In this document: one piece after another, positions 51,779-61,243 of the stretch
Layout of the letters: each line of letters starts with the position of its first letter
Position numbering within the stretch: position 1 is the first letter of the stretch
Source: Sinomonas sp. ASV486
GTDB taxonomy: Bacteria > Actinomycetota > Actinomycetes > Actinomycetales > Micrococcaceae
Reading direction: 5' to 3'
Assembly: GCF_030908215.1 (NCBI RefSeq)
Contig: NZ_JAVFJK010000004.1
Span: 96,921-160,920, forward strand
DNA length: 64,000 nt
Translations under genes and position numbers: made by a program
Notes under the pieces: generated by a model
Databases searched by the model: none
What the model was told of the DNA's origin: nothing
What the model saw: only the letters and a program-made list of their open reading frames with translations

Positions 51779-52516
51779 ATGAACCCCCAGTCAGACCTCC
51801 TCCACACTCCCCCTCGACGCCGCCGCTGGATCGCGGGGGCCACCTCGGCCCTCGCGGCCGCCGCCCTCGCCGGCGGCGGCGTGGCCGTGGCGCTCCAGGC
51901 GAATGCCGCTCAGGCGCCCGGCGCGTCGGCCAGCCAGGAGGCGTCCGGTGAGGCCGGCCAGGAGTCCCTCGCAAGCCTCACCTCGCTCGACGGCGTGGGC
52001 GAGGACGTCGCGGCGGTCGACTCGGCAGTCGACACGGCGGTTCCCGGAACCGCCGGATCCGCATCCGGTTCGGGCGTATCCAGCGTCGACCTCGCCGCCC
52101 TCGTGGCCCCCGCCGCGGCGGCGGTCCCCTCATCGTCGGCATCCACGGCAGGCGGCAGTGCGCCGTCGTCCGCGAAGCACCCGGCGCGGTCCGCACTGAG
52201 GCGCGTGCTCGCCGTCGTGATCCGCCAGGACGGCACGGCCCAGTACGGCGAGCACGCGCAGACTGCCGCGCGGGCCGCGATCAACCGGTTCCCGGCCGCG
52301 TTCCGCCGCCTCCCCGAGAAGCTGCGCCAGGACCTGTGGCAGCTCGCGGGCGCCGCGGCGGGCCAGGAAGCCGCAGATGCGCAGGCCATCAAGGGCCGCG
52401 CGCTCGACGGCACCTACGGCGCGGCGGTCCAGAAGGTCGCCCAGGCGATCCAGAAGGCGCCTGCGAAGGCTCCGGCAACACCCGCACCTTCGCCATCGCC
52501 CTCATCCGGCAGCTGA
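51779..52516 (+). CDS. Secreted or membrane-anchored Ala-rich protein
   Basis: A 245-residue protein with a positively charged N-terminus (PPRRRRWIAG) and a hydrophobic segment (about 18-41) that may be a signal peptide or anchor. A Ser/Ala/Gly-rich linker (about 45-135) follows, then a conserved-looking helical part (SALRRVLAVVIRQDGTAQYGEHAQTAARAAINRFPAAFRRLPEKLRQDLWQL, about 139-190), and a Pro/Ala tail. No known family recognised. Its position across from the two-component genes suggests co-regulation. Confidence 0.75.
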   Translation: MNPQSDLLHTPPRRRRWIAGATSALAAAALAGGGVAVALQANAAQAPGASASQEASGEAGQESLASLTSLDGVGEDVAAVDSAVDTAVPGTAGSASGSGVSSVDLAALVAPAAAAVPSSSASTAGGSAPSSAKHPARSALRRVLAVVIRQDGTAQYGEHAQTAARAAINRFPAAFRRLPEKLRQDLWQLAGAAAGQEAADAQAIKGRALDGTYGAAVQKVAQAIQKAPAKAPATPAPSPSPSSGS

Positions 52517-52528
52517 CCTCGGCCGCGG

Positions 52529-52558
52529 TTCGGAGCACCCGCCGAACTCCGCTAAGAT
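52529..52558 (+). promoter_or_regulatory. Promoter of SRP RNA
   Basis: TTCGGA (52529-52534), an 18-bp spacer and TAAGAT (52553-52558). The predicted start, near 52566, matches the beginning of the SRP RNA helix. Confidence 0.6.
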
Positions 52559-52566
52559 GGTCTCCA

Positions 52567-52652
52567 GCCCCTCATGTGGCGTCATCCTGCTGAACTCCCC
52601 CAGGACCGGAAGGTAGCAAGGGTAAGTGGGCTCTGGCGGGTGCATGAGGGGC
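52567..52652 (+). ncRNA. ffs: Signal recognition particle RNA (4.5S type)
   Basis: GCCCCTCATG (52567-52576) pairs with CATGAGGGGC (52643-52652) to close a long hairpin whose apical part carries CAGGACCGGAAGGTAGCAAG, the universally conserved SRP domain IV with the GGAA tetraloop and Ffh-binding loops. Limits are approximate. As in many actinobacteria, it lies directly upstream of dnaX. Confidence 0.9.
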
Positions 52653-52663
52653 CTTTACGTACC

Positions 52664-52672
52664 TGTGGATAA
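52664..52672. promoter_or_regulatory. Perfect DnaA box upstream of dnaX
   Basis: TGTGGATAA is the exact complement of the DnaA-box consensus TTATCCACA. It lies 28 bp upstream of the dnaX -10 box, between ffs and dnaX. Confidence 0.6.
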
Positions 52673-52699
52673 CCCGGACCGGGTATCGGTCCCGATTGG

Positions 52700-52705
52700 T
52701 AGGGT
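52700..52705 (+). promoter_or_regulatory. -10 box of dnaX
   Basis: TAGGGT followed by seven bases and the GTG at 52713; leaderless type. The -35 region is weak. Confidence 0.5.
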
Positions 52706-52712
52706 TTCTTCC

Positions 52713-55700
52713 GTGACTGCTCCCGCTGCCCTCTACCGCCGGTATCGGCCGGACACGTTCCAGGACGTGATCGGGCAGGAACATGTCACCGAACCGCTCA
52801 TGACGGCGCTGCGCAAGAACCGCGTCAACCACGCCTACCTCTTCTCCGGGCCGCGCGGCTGCGGCAAGACCACTTCGGCACGCATCCTGGCCCGCTGCCT
52901 CAACTGCGAGCAGGGCCCCACGCCGACCCCGTGCGGGGTCTGCTCGAGCTGCGTCGAGCTCGCGCGCGGGGGGTCCGGCTCCCTTGACGTCATCGAGATC
53001 GACGCCGCGAGCCACGGCGGCGTCGACGACGCCCGCGACCTCCGCGAGCGCGCCACCTTCGCGCCCGTGCGGGACCGCTACAAGATCTTCATCATCGACG
53101 AGGCCCACATGGTCACCTCGGCCGGATTCAACGCGCTCCTGAAGATCGTCGAGGAGCCGCCGGAGCACATCAAGTTCATCTTCGCGACGACCGAGCCGGA
53201 CAAGGTCATCGGCACGATCCGCTCGCGTACCCACCACTACCCGTTCCGGCTCGTTCCCCCCGAGCCGCTCCTGGCGTACCTCGAGCAGCTGTGCGCGTCC
53301 GAGCACGTGCCCGTGGCACCCGGCGTGCTCTCACTCGTGGTGCGGGCCGGCGGCGGATCCGTCCGCGACTCGCTGTCGGTGCTCGACCAGCTCATGGCCG
53401 GCGCCGGGACGGAGGGGATCGACTACGAGCTCGCCGTCGCGCTCCTCGGATACACGCATGCCGCGCTGCTCGACGACGTTGTGGACGCCATGGCCGCCGG
53501 CGACTCCGGGACGGTGTTCCGCGCCGTCGACCGCGTGATCCAGACCGGACACGATCCGCGGCGCTTCGTCGAGGACCTGCTCGAGCGGTTCCGCGACCTC
53601 ATCATCGTCCAGGCCCTGCCCGACGCCGCCGAATCGATTCTGCGTGGTGTCCCCGCCGACCAGCTCGCCCGCATGCGCGTCCAAGCCCAGAACCTCGGCG
53701 CCGCCGAGCTCTCCCGCGCGGCGGACGTCACCAACGAGGCCTTCAACGAGATGACCGGGGCCACGTCACCGCGCCTGCACCTCGAACTCCTGTGCGCGCG
53801 GCTCATGCTCCCCGCAGCTGATATGGCCGAGCGCGGCTGGGCCGCGCGGGTGGACCGCCTTGAGCGCCGCCTCTCCTTCGCCCACGACGGCGAGGGGCTG
53901 GCTCCGGCGGTCGAGCGCACCGCGACCCCGGTGGTTGAGCGCAGCGCGCCGGAATCGAAGCCCCAGCCGATGGCCGAACGGCCAGCCGCGCCGGTGGCTG
54001 AGCGAAGCGAAGCGGAGTCGAAGCCCCGATCCGAAGCCCCGACCTCGGGGCCACACGGGGCGACCTCGGCGCCAGAACCGGTGACGTCGGCGCCAGAACC
54101 GGTGACGTCGGCGCCACAGGGGGTGACCTCGGCGCCACAGGGGGTGACCTCGGCGCAGGGTGGGGGCGCGGGGAGCGTCGAGATGTTCCGGCGCGCCTGG
54201 CCTGAGATCCTCGACGCGCTCGCGAAGGTCAAGCGCAGCACGTGGGCGCTCGTGGGACCGAACGCCTCGGTCGCGGGCTTCGACGGCCGCACCCTTGCCC
54301 TGGCCTTCGGGACATCCGGACTGGCTGCCGCGTTCAGCCGCGCAGACCATTCCGAGAACCTGCACCGGGCCATTCAGACCGTGCTCGGGGTCGACTGTCA
54401 GATCGACGCCGTCACGGGAGGCAATGGGCCAGGGACTGCTCCCACCGCGGGAGGTGGGGAGCGCCCAAAAGCGCCCGCTGATCCGCACCCGGGCACCCCC
54501 CTGCCCGGGAGGGCCCCCGCGGCACAGTCTGCTCCTGCCTCCGGCAACGCCGAACCGGAGCCGTCGGCCTCCCGTCACACCGCTCGTTCGGCCGCCCAAC
54601 CGGCAGCTGCCCCAACACCGTCCACGCCGCCGAAGACACCGCCGGTCTCGTCGCTTCCCTCCGCCGCGGACGTTGCATGGGGTCTGGCACCTGCGTCTGC
54701 GACCCCTGCAACGGCTCCCGCCTCCAGCCCTGTCCCGACGCGCGCCTCCACCGCGAAGACGCGAACGCAACCGCAGGGTCCGCACCCTGCCGAGCTGCCC
54801 ACGCAACAGCCAGGGAGCACGCCCGAGACCCACATACCCGAGCCGAGCGCACCCGGCGCCTCCCCCGCCCTGAACGCGGAGGCACGTCCACGAGATGCGC
54901 ACCCCGCCGAAGTGCCCACGCAGCCGCAGGGGCGCACGCCTGAGGCCCAAACACCGGAGACCCCCGCGCGGGAGGCCCGCTTCCCGTCCGCACCGACCCC
55001 CGCGCCCGCTCCGTCCCCCTACGACGACATCCCCTACTCGGATGAGGAACCGACCGGTGAGTGGGACGAGCCGTACCCCGAGGACTCCGGGTACTCGGCT
55101 GCACGCCGTCAGCAGCCCCCGCAGCCAACGTCCACCGGTCAGCCCAGCCGTCAGACAGGTCCGACGCGCGAGAGGATGCAGAACGCCGGCGGCAGTCCGG
55201 CAAGCCGCGGCGATTCAGCCAAGGACACCACGGCTTCGGCGGACCCGTGGTCGTTCGCGCGGGAAAGCACCCCTGGCGTCTGGAGCGTGGGAACGGAGCC
55301 GAACGTCCGCAACGGGAGCACCCCGGCGGGCTCCGCTGAGTCCTCCCCCACCGCGAAGCAGCCCGCGACTCCCGGGCCGCTCGCGCAGCAGCCGGCGGCA
55401 GCAGCGCCGTCGTACGCACCGGCGGCCGCCCAGGCGCCCATCCAGCCCAAAGCCCCCGCGAACGCGGCCGCCGCCTCCCAGGGCGGCCGGAAGCTGAGCA
55501 TGTACGAGCGCCTCAGCCAGAAGGCCGCCGCGGAGATGGCCCAGCAGCAGCCCCAGCAGCAGGCGCCCGCCCCCCAGGCGTATGTCGAGGAGGTCCCGAG
55601 CGCAGACGACGAGACGGTCGAGCAGTCCAGCCTGTTCGGGCGCGCGGCGGTCGAGCGGATCCTGGGCGGCAAGCTCATCGAGGAGCGCGGCCTGGACGGC

Positions 55701-55721
55701 AGTGTCATTCCCCCGCGGTAG
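52713..55721 (+). CDS. dnaX: DNA polymerase III subunits gamma/tau, extended form
   Basis: A 1002-residue clamp-loader ATPase, far longer than the 640 residues of E. coli tau. The AAA+ core (about 1-370) is complete: GPRGCGKTT (46-54), zinc cysteines C65, C74, C77, C80, IIDEAHM Walker B and the SRC-equivalent IRSRTHHYPFR. Residues about 406-484 are low-complexity repeats coded by two dispersed DNA repeat families. A folded segment follows (about 490-570, FRRAWPEILDALAKVKRSTWALVG...). The rest is a Pro/Ala/Ser-rich disordered stretch with a conserved end (ERILGGKLIEERGLDGSVIPPR). GTG 52713 is preferred; the frame continues upstream through ffs. Confidence 0.93.
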   Translation: MTAPAALYRRYRPDTFQDVIGQEHVTEPLMTALRKNRVNHAYLFSGPRGCGKTTSARILARCLNCEQGPTPTPCGVCSSCVELARGGSGSLDVIEIDAASHGGVDDARDLRERATFAPVRDRYKIFIIDEAHMVTSAGFNALLKIVEEPPEHIKFIFATTEPDKVIGTIRSRTHHYPFRLVPPEPLLAYLEQLCASEHVPVAPGVLSLVVRAGGGSVRDSLSVLDQLMAGAGTEGIDYELAVALLGYTHAALLDDVVDAMAAGDSGTVFRAVDRVIQTGHDPRRFVEDLLERFRDLIIVQALPDAAESILRGVPADQLARMRVQAQNLGAAELSRAADVTNEAFNEMTGATSPRLHLELLCARLMLPAADMAERGWAARVDRLERRLSFAHDGEGLAPAVERTATPVVERSAPESKPQPMAERPAAPVAERSEAESKPRSEAPTSGPHGATSAPEPVTSAPEPVTSAPQGVTSAPQGVTSAQGGGAGSVEMFRRAWPEILDALAKVKRSTWALVGPNASVAGFDGRTLALAFGTSGLAAAFSRADHSENLHRAIQTVLGVDCQIDAVTGGNGPGTAPTAGGGERPKAPADPHPGTPLPGRAPAAQSAPASGNAEPEPSASRHTARSAAQPAAAPTPSTPPKTPPVSSLPSAADVAWGLAPASATPATAPASSPVPTRASTAKTRTQPQGPHPAELPTQQPGSTPETHIPEPSAPGASPALNAEARPRDAHPAEVPTQPQGRTPEAQTPETPAREARFPSAPTPAPAPSPYDDIPYSDEEPTGEWDEPYPEDSGYSAARRQQPPQPTSTGQPSRQTGPTRERMQNAGGSPASRGDSAKDTTASADPWSFARESTPGVWSVGTEPNVRNGSTPAGSAESSPTAKQPATPGPLAQQPAAAAPSYAPAAAQAPIQPKAPANAAAASQGGRKLSMYERLSQKAAAEMAQQQPQQQAPAPQAYVEEVPSADDETVEQSSLFGRAAVERILGGKLIEERGLDGSVIPPR
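53930..54027 (+). repeat. Two copies of dispersed repeat family B inside dnaX
   Basis: GGTGGTTGAGCGCAGCG... (53930-53963) and GGTGGCTGAGCGAAGCG... (53993-54026) are relatives of the intergenic elements at 25919-25946 and 26115-26136. Here they code VVERSAPESKPQP and VAERSEAESKPRS. Confidence 0.75.
54042..54164 (+). repeat. 21-bp repeat array (family A) inside dnaX, five to six units
   Basis: Units such as GGGGTGACCTCGGCGCCACA repeat with an exact 21-bp period and code a heptapeptide of the type PxxVTSA. The same DNA unit forms arrays between genes at 46081-46160 and 47364-47426. Confidence 0.85.
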
Positions 55722-55730
55722 CGTAGTGGG

Positions 55731-56330
55731 GTGTATGAAGGCGTAGTCCAAGAACTGATCGATGAGCTCGGCCGGCTTCCCGGCATCGGACCGAAGTCCG
55801 CCCAGCGGCTCGCCTTCCACATCCTCGAGGCGGATGCCGATGACATGAAGCGTCTGGCCACGGCGATCATCAGCGTCAAGGAACGCGTCAAGTTCTGCCA
55901 GATCTGCGGCAACGTCTCGGAGCAGGACACGTGCTCGATCTGCCGGGATACGCGCCGGGATCCGAGCGTGATCTGCGTGGTCGAGGAGTCGAAGGATGTG
56001 CTCGCGATCGAGCGCACGCGGGCCTACCGTGGCCGTTATCACGTTCTGGGTGGCGCAATCAACCCCATCGCCGGAGTCGGGCCGGACCAGCTGCGCATCC
56101 GCGAGCTCCTCACGCGGCTCAACGACGAGACGGTCACCGAGATCATCCTGGCCACGAACCCCAACCTCGAGGGCGAGGCGACGAGCACCTATCTGGCCCG
56201 CATGCTCAAGTCGATCGGCGTCAGCGTCACGCGTCTGGCGTCTGGGCTGCCCGTGGGCGGCGACCTCGAGTACGCCGACGAGGTCACGCTCGGGCGAGCC
56301 TTCGAGGGCCGCCGCAGCGCGATCGGCTGA
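55731..56330 (+). CDS. recR: Recombination mediator RecR
   Basis: A 199-residue RecR of normal length: N-terminal helix-hairpin-helix [18 protein letters not shown], a zinc finger with C56, C59, C68, C71 (FCQICGN...CSIC), the Toprim domain [14 protein letters not shown]...[19 protein letters not shown] and a C-terminal Walker-like end. It works with RecF and RecO to load RecA at gaps. The GTG start lies nine bases after the dnaX stop; TAGCGT overlapping that stop (55719-55724) is six bases from the GTG and could be a leaderless promoter. Confidence 0.96.
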   Translation: MYEGVVQELIDELGRLPGIGPKSAQRLAFHILEADADDMKRLATAIISVKERVKFCQICGNVSEQDTCSICRDTRRDPSVICVVEESKDVLAIERTRAYRGRYHVLGGAINPIAGVGPDQLRIRELLTRLNDETVTEIILATNPNLEGEATSTYLARMLKSIGVSVTRLASGLPVGGDLEYADEVTLGRAFEGRRSAIG

Positions 56331-56451
56331 GCCGGGCACGGGCTGCACCAACCGCGCACGACGCCGCCGGGCCGGGTCGCGCTCGCGTGTCGCCGAATTG
56401 AAGTGTGACAGACTATTAAGCCCCCGGCGGCAAGCGGCGCATGCTGGAAAC

Positions 56452-57477
56452 ATGAGCACGGCACGCACCTCCATCCCTGCCCTCGACCTCTCAGCCGCGA
56501 GGGGAGCGGATGGCACGTTCACCTCGGAGTTCCTGGATGCGCTGCGGGACGCGACGCACAACGTCGGCTTCTTCCAGATCACGGGCTACGGCGCGCGTCC
56601 CGGCCAGGACCGGGAGCTCCTCGACACGGTCGCCCAGTTCTTCCGCGAGCCGCTCGAGGACCGTCTGGCCCTCGACAACCGCAACTCCGCCCAGTTCCGC
56701 GGCTACACGCGGCTCGGGACCGAGGTGACGCGGGGCCGCGCGGACGCCCGCGAGCAGATTGACTACGGCCCCGAGCGACTCCCCCTCGAGGATGTCCCGG
56801 CCAACCGCCCGTACCTGAACCTCCAGGGCCCGAACCAGTGGCCCGCCGGGTTCCCGGCGCTCGAGAAGGCCGCGATGGACTGGGCCGAGCTCATGTCCGC
56901 CGTCGGCGCCGAACTCCTCGCCGCCATCTCGGTCTCGCTCGGCCTGCCCGAGGACCACTTCGCGGAGCCTTTCGCCGGGACCCCGGCCTGGATGGGCAAG
57001 CTCGTGCACTACGTGGGCACCGGTGTTGTTCCCGAAGCGGGGCGGCAGGGCGTGGGCCTCCACGCGGACTACGGGTTTGTGACGCTGCTCCTCCAGGACG
57101 AGGTGGGCGGGCTCGAGGTCCAGCCGTACGGCCAGGAGGAGTGGATCGACGTCCCGCCGACGCCGGGAGCCCTCGTGGTGAACCTCGGCGAGATGCTCGA
57201 GGTTGCCACCGACGGCTACCTCATGGCCACGATCCATCGCGTCATCGCCCCGCCCGCGGGCGTGGACCGCTACTCGGTGCCGTTCTTCTGGTCCCCCCGC
57301 CTCGACGCCGTGATCGAGCCCGTCGAGCTGCCCGCGGACCTTGCGGCCCAGGCCCGCGGCGTCTCCGATGACCCGCACAACCCCATGCTCGCCTCGTACG
57401 GCCAGAACGTCCTCAAGGGCTGGCTGCGCGCCCACCCCCAGACCGCGAGGATCCACTACCCGGAGCTCGTCGGCTGA
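56452..57477 (+). CDS. Isopenicillin-N-synthase-like Fe(II)/2-oxoglutarate dioxygenase
   Basis: A 341-residue non-heme iron dioxygenase with the DIOX_N region (FFQITGYG) and the 2OG-Fe(II) domain. Iron ligands are His204 and Asp206 (LHADYG) and His262 (IHRVI); the 2-oxoglutarate site is Arg273-x-Ser275 (RYSVPFF). Its substrate is unknown; relatives include ethylene-forming-type and flavonol-type oxygenases. CATGCT six bases before the ATG (56440-56445) could be a -10. It stands alone between recR and lysC. Confidence 0.9.
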   Translation: MSTARTSIPALDLSAARGADGTFTSEFLDALRDATHNVGFFQITGYGARPGQDRELLDTVAQFFREPLEDRLALDNRNSAQFRGYTRLGTEVTRGRADAREQIDYGPERLPLEDVPANRPYLNLQGPNQWPAGFPALEKAAMDWAELMSAVGAELLAAISVSLGLPEDHFAEPFAGTPAWMGKLVHYVGTGVVPEAGRQGVGLHADYGFVTLLLQDEVGGLEVQPYGQEEWIDVPPTPGALVVNLGEMLEVATDGYLMATIHRVIAPPAGVDRYSVPFFWSPRLDAVIEPVELPADLAAQARGVSDDPHNPMLASYGQNVLKGWLRAHPQTARIHYPELVG

Positions 57478-57493
57478 TCCACCCCTGTCACGA

Positions 57494-57540
57494 CGCACGA
57501 CGGCGAGCGGGCCCCCGGGCGGGCCGCCCGCCGTCGTGCG
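57494..57540 (+). terminator. 12-bp ACGACGG-type hairpin after dioxygenase
   Basis: CGCACGACGGCG (57494-57505) pairs perfectly with CGCCGTCGTGCG (57529-57540), and the GC-rich centre folds further. No U-tract. Confidence 0.75.
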
Positions 57541-57649
57541 TGTGGCCCCCGGCGTCCACGGACCGGTCACAATTGATCGGCGTGCAGGGGCCGCGCGTAA
57601 ACTGGCTGGGACCCTTTCTGACGTCTCGACCCCCTGTGAGTGTGCCCGT

Positions 57650-58963
<1,314 letters not shown>

Positions 58964-58985
58964 GGCCTGCTGCCCGCGCGCACGA

Positions 58986-59026
58986 CGACGGCCGGTCACC
59001 TTCCTTGGGAAGGTGACCGGCCGTCG
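58986..59026 (+). terminator. Strong lysC terminator hairpin
   Basis: CGACGGCCGGTCACCTTCC (58986-59004) pairs with its exact complement (59008-59026) over a 3-nt loop: 19 perfect pairs. The outer CGACGG is shared with the other gene-end hairpins. Confidence 0.85.
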
Positions 59027-59072
59027 GTGGTTCAGCGACGTCGAAAACCGAGTGGGGGGTGATCGGGGGGGT

Positions 59073-59279
59073 CTAGTCGTTGCGGACGGCGTAGTGGTGT
59101 CCTTCGGAGTCGGTCTCGACGTCGAAGGTGCGCAGTTCAGTCTCCGAGGCCTGCTCGAAGTCGTCGTGCCTGTGGACCACCGGCGCATCGGGATCGCTGT
59201 GCGACGCTGGACCCCAGACCGCAGCGGCTCGCTCGGTGACATGCATGAAGGTGTCGAGAACCTTGTGCGTGCGGGGCAT
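59073..59279 (-). CDS. Small hypothetical protein, paralog 1
   Basis: A 68-residue protein: MPRTHKVLDTFMHVTERAAAVWGPASHSD..., ending VETDSEGHHYAVRND. It shares its layout with the next gene (helix, then [VL][FW]GPA, then a D-x-G-x-x-Y-x-V end), so the two look like diverged duplicates. AAAGGGGGTGA precedes the ATG. No family recognised. Confidence 0.65.
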   Translation of the reverse strand: MPRTHKVLDTFMHVTERAAAVWGPASHSDPDAPVVHRHDDFEQASETELRTFDVETDSEGHHYAVRND

Positions 59280-59360
59280 CTCTTTTCACCCCCTTTCCAG
59301 TACCGGACATTGTACGCCCGGTGTGACGCAGATCTCAGGGGGAGATGAGTGCCGTCGGAG

Positions 59361-59585
59361 TCAGCGCAGGGATCGATCGTCCGGGTTCTTGGGCACCACA
59401 TAGGTGCTGCCATCGGGGCGCGTGAGCGTTTCCCACTGCTGCGACTCGGCCTCGCGCTGGGCCAGGAGGCGCCGATTCTCCTCGGTCATCTCGTGCGTGG
59501 TCGAGCTGCGGTTGGCCGGGCCGAATACCAGACGCAACTTGTCCGTTGCCCGCATGAACTTCTGCACGAAGCCCTCGTCCGACAT
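59361..59585 (-). CDS. Small hypothetical protein, paralog 2
   Basis: A 74-residue protein: MSDEGFVQKFMRATDKLRLVFGPANRSS..., TRPDGSTYVVPKNPDDRSLR, matching its neighbour's FMHVTERAAAVWGPA and DSEGHHYAV. GAGGAGAGG precedes the ATG. It is divergent from the OhrR-like MarR gene and may be controlled by it. Function unknown. Confidence 0.65.
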   Translation of the reverse strand: MSDEGFVQKFMRATDKLRLVFGPANRSSTTHEMTEENRRLLAQREAESQQWETLTRPDGSTYVVPKNPDDRSLR

Positions 59586-59637
59586 CGCTGTTCCTCTCCT
59601 CGGCCTGACGCTCTCTCAGATCAACAGTACACTCATT

Positions 59638-59651
59638 ATTAGTGCACTAAT
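59638..59651. promoter_or_regulatory. Perfect 14-bp palindrome, candidate MarR operator
   Basis: ATTAGTGCACTAAT is perfectly symmetric and lies 17 bp before the MarR start, in the divergent gap to the small paralog gene; flanking bases extend it as TCATT...AATGA. Confidence 0.6.
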
Positions 59652-59667
59652 GAATCGAGGATCGACC

Positions 59668-60138
59668 ATGGCCTACGACAGCGAAGACCTCCTGCTCGAG
59701 AAGCAGCTCTGCTTTGGGCTGAGCGTGGCGAGCCGGAGCGTCGTCGCCTCCTACAGGCCCGTTCTGGACCGGCTTGGCATCACGCACCCGCAGTACCTCG
59801 TGATGCTCGCGCTGTGGGAGCGTTCACCGCGGACCGTCAAGGAGATCAGCGAGGCACTCCTCCTCGAGCCGGCCACGGTGACCCCGCTGCTCAAACGGCT
59901 CGAGGACGCCGGGCTCGTGACGCGCACGCGCCAGACGGGGAACGAGAGGGCCCTAGACATCGCACTCACCCCCGCGGGCACGGCGTTGCGCGAGCAGGCC
60001 CTGTCTGTGCCCACCACCATGATGTCGCGGCTGAACATCACGCGGGACGAGGCCGCCGAGCTGCACGCGTCCATGATGCGGCTCATCGCCGCCGCCCAGG
60101 CGAGCCGCGAGGCCGACGCCTTGATGCGCCACCGCTGA
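59668..60138 (+). CDS. MarR-family regulator, OhrR-like
   Basis: A 156-residue winged-helix regulator. LLLEKQLCFGLSVASRSVV matches the N-terminus of OhrR, with the peroxide-sensing cysteine at Cys15; the HTH (LLLEPATVTPLLKRLEDAGLVTRTR) is typical. OhrR releases DNA when this Cys is oxidised by organic hydroperoxide. No ohr gene is adjacent, so its target may be itself or the divergent small gene. GAGGATCG precedes ATG 59668; the ATG at 59650 lies in the operator. Confidence 0.88.
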   Translation: MAYDSEDLLLEKQLCFGLSVASRSVVASYRPVLDRLGITHPQYLVMLALWERSPRTVKEISEALLLEPATVTPLLKRLEDAGLVTRTRQTGNERALDIALTPAGTALREQALSVPTTMMSRLNITRDEAAELHASMMRLIAAAQASREADALMRHR

Positions 60139-60250
60139 CGACCCGCCCCTCGCTCCTCCCCCGTTGCGGGGTCCCTGGCACCCCCTTGCGGGGTCTGTGG
60201 CAGCACGTTGCGACGCCGAACGCGTCCGACCGCCGCCTCGGCCGCGAGTG

Positions 60251-61204
60251 TCACGCCGTCCTGAGCCGCTCGACGGCCTCCCTGCCGTCGCGGACACCGA
60301 GCGCAGTCGCCGCCGGCACTCGGCTGACGTCGAGATGCTGGACGCCCTCCCCGAACGAGGCAGGATCGCTCGGCGCAATGACTCTCACGCGTGAACCTCC
60401 CGCCTCGAGCGTCGGCACCGTTCTCGCAAGCTCACCAGGATTCGCATCCGGAGCGAGGATGAGCACGTCGTCGAACCCGTCAGCGAGGTCTGCGCTCGTC
60501 GAATCGAGCGCCCCGCAGTCGATGTGATGGCGTCCGCCGATCTCGACGGCCCCGACCAGCCCAGGGATCGAGGTGCTGGCCGCGACCGCACGGGCGAGCG
60601 GCACGCCGTCGGTCGCCTCGATGACGCGCCGCTGCCCCAGACTCGAGCAGAACGCAATGATCCCCAGACGCATGCTGGGCCAGTCGGCCTCCGGCATGAG
60701 CTTCCCCGCCCAGTACGCCTCGTAGCACGCAGCCTGCCTCTGCCGGAGCCCGACGGCGAGGGCCGCGAGGTCCGTCATCTCGCGGGCCGTGAGCCTCCCC
60801 GGCCCCAAGGCCCGGCCCAGCGCGGCCGGGACCGCGCGCAGGGGACGGAGGCCGCCGAGCCGCGCGGAACCGGCGAACCGGCGCACCACCGCACCGGCGA
60901 TCCACGCCTGCACGGCGGCCCTGCCGATCTGGCCCCGCAGACTCAGCAGGTACGGGAGGCTGTTGCCCATGCCGGCGGCGAAGGCCGCACGCTCGACGGC
61001 GGGATCCCCGCTCGTGAGGTCGGTGTACGTCGCATCGAGGAGGCCGGCCGCGAGCCGCGCGCCCACGAACGAGCCGGCCGAGGAGCCCACGATGTAGTCC
61101 CAGTTCTGGACATCCACTCCGCCAGCAGCGAGGCCGTGCAGGACCCCGACCTCCCACCCGATCGCGGTGTGGCCGCCCGAACCGAGGATCAGCGCCCGTG
61201 ACAT
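60251..61204 (-). CDS. Patatin-like phospholipase
   Basis: A 317-residue patatin-fold lipid acyl hydrolase. The oxyanion segment LGSGGHTAIGW (7-17), the nucleophile GSSAG (Ser42) and a candidate catalytic Asp229 are visible. The canonical D-G-G/A motif reads D-C-G-A here, which is unusual. There is no signal peptide. The start at 61204 is chosen because TACGAT lies seven bases upstream; an ATG three codons earlier overlaps this box. Confidence 0.85.
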   Translation of the reverse strand: MSRALILGSGGHTAIGWEVGVLHGLAAGGVDVQNWDYIVGSSAGSFVGARLAAGLLDATYTDLTSGDPAVERAAFAAGMGNSLPYLLSLRGQIGRAAVQAWIAGAVVRRFAGSARLGGLRPLRAVPAALGRALGPGRLTAREMTDLAALAVGLRQRQAACYEAYWAGKLMPEADWPSMRLGIIAFCSSLGQRRVIEATDGVPLARAVAASTSIPGLVGAVEIGGRHHIDCGALDSTSADLADGFDDVLILAPDANPGELARTVPTLEAGGSRVRVIAPSDPASFGEGVQHLDVSRVPAATALGVRDGREAVERLRTA

Positions 61205-61211
61205 GCCGCCC

Positions 61212-61237
61212 ATCGTAGGGCCAGACTCGGGGATAAT
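61212..61237. promoter_or_regulatory. Overlapping divergent -10 boxes
   Basis: On the minus strand TACGAT (61212-61217) is seven bases from ATG 61204. On the plus strand GATAAT (61232-61237) is six bases from GTG 61244. Both genes would be leaderless from a gap of only 39 bp. Confidence 0.5.
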
Positions 61238-61243
61238 CGATGG

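Noticed and set aside
52626-52712. An upstream ATG start for dnaX at 52626
   Set aside because: The added residues would be coded by the SRP RNA 3' arm and the DnaA-box region. The conserved protein begins VTAPAALYRRYRP, at the GTG 52713.
54042-54164. Short regular repeats suggesting a CRISPR array
   Set aside because: The repeats are contiguous with no spacers, lie within the dnaX frame and have no cas genes nearby.
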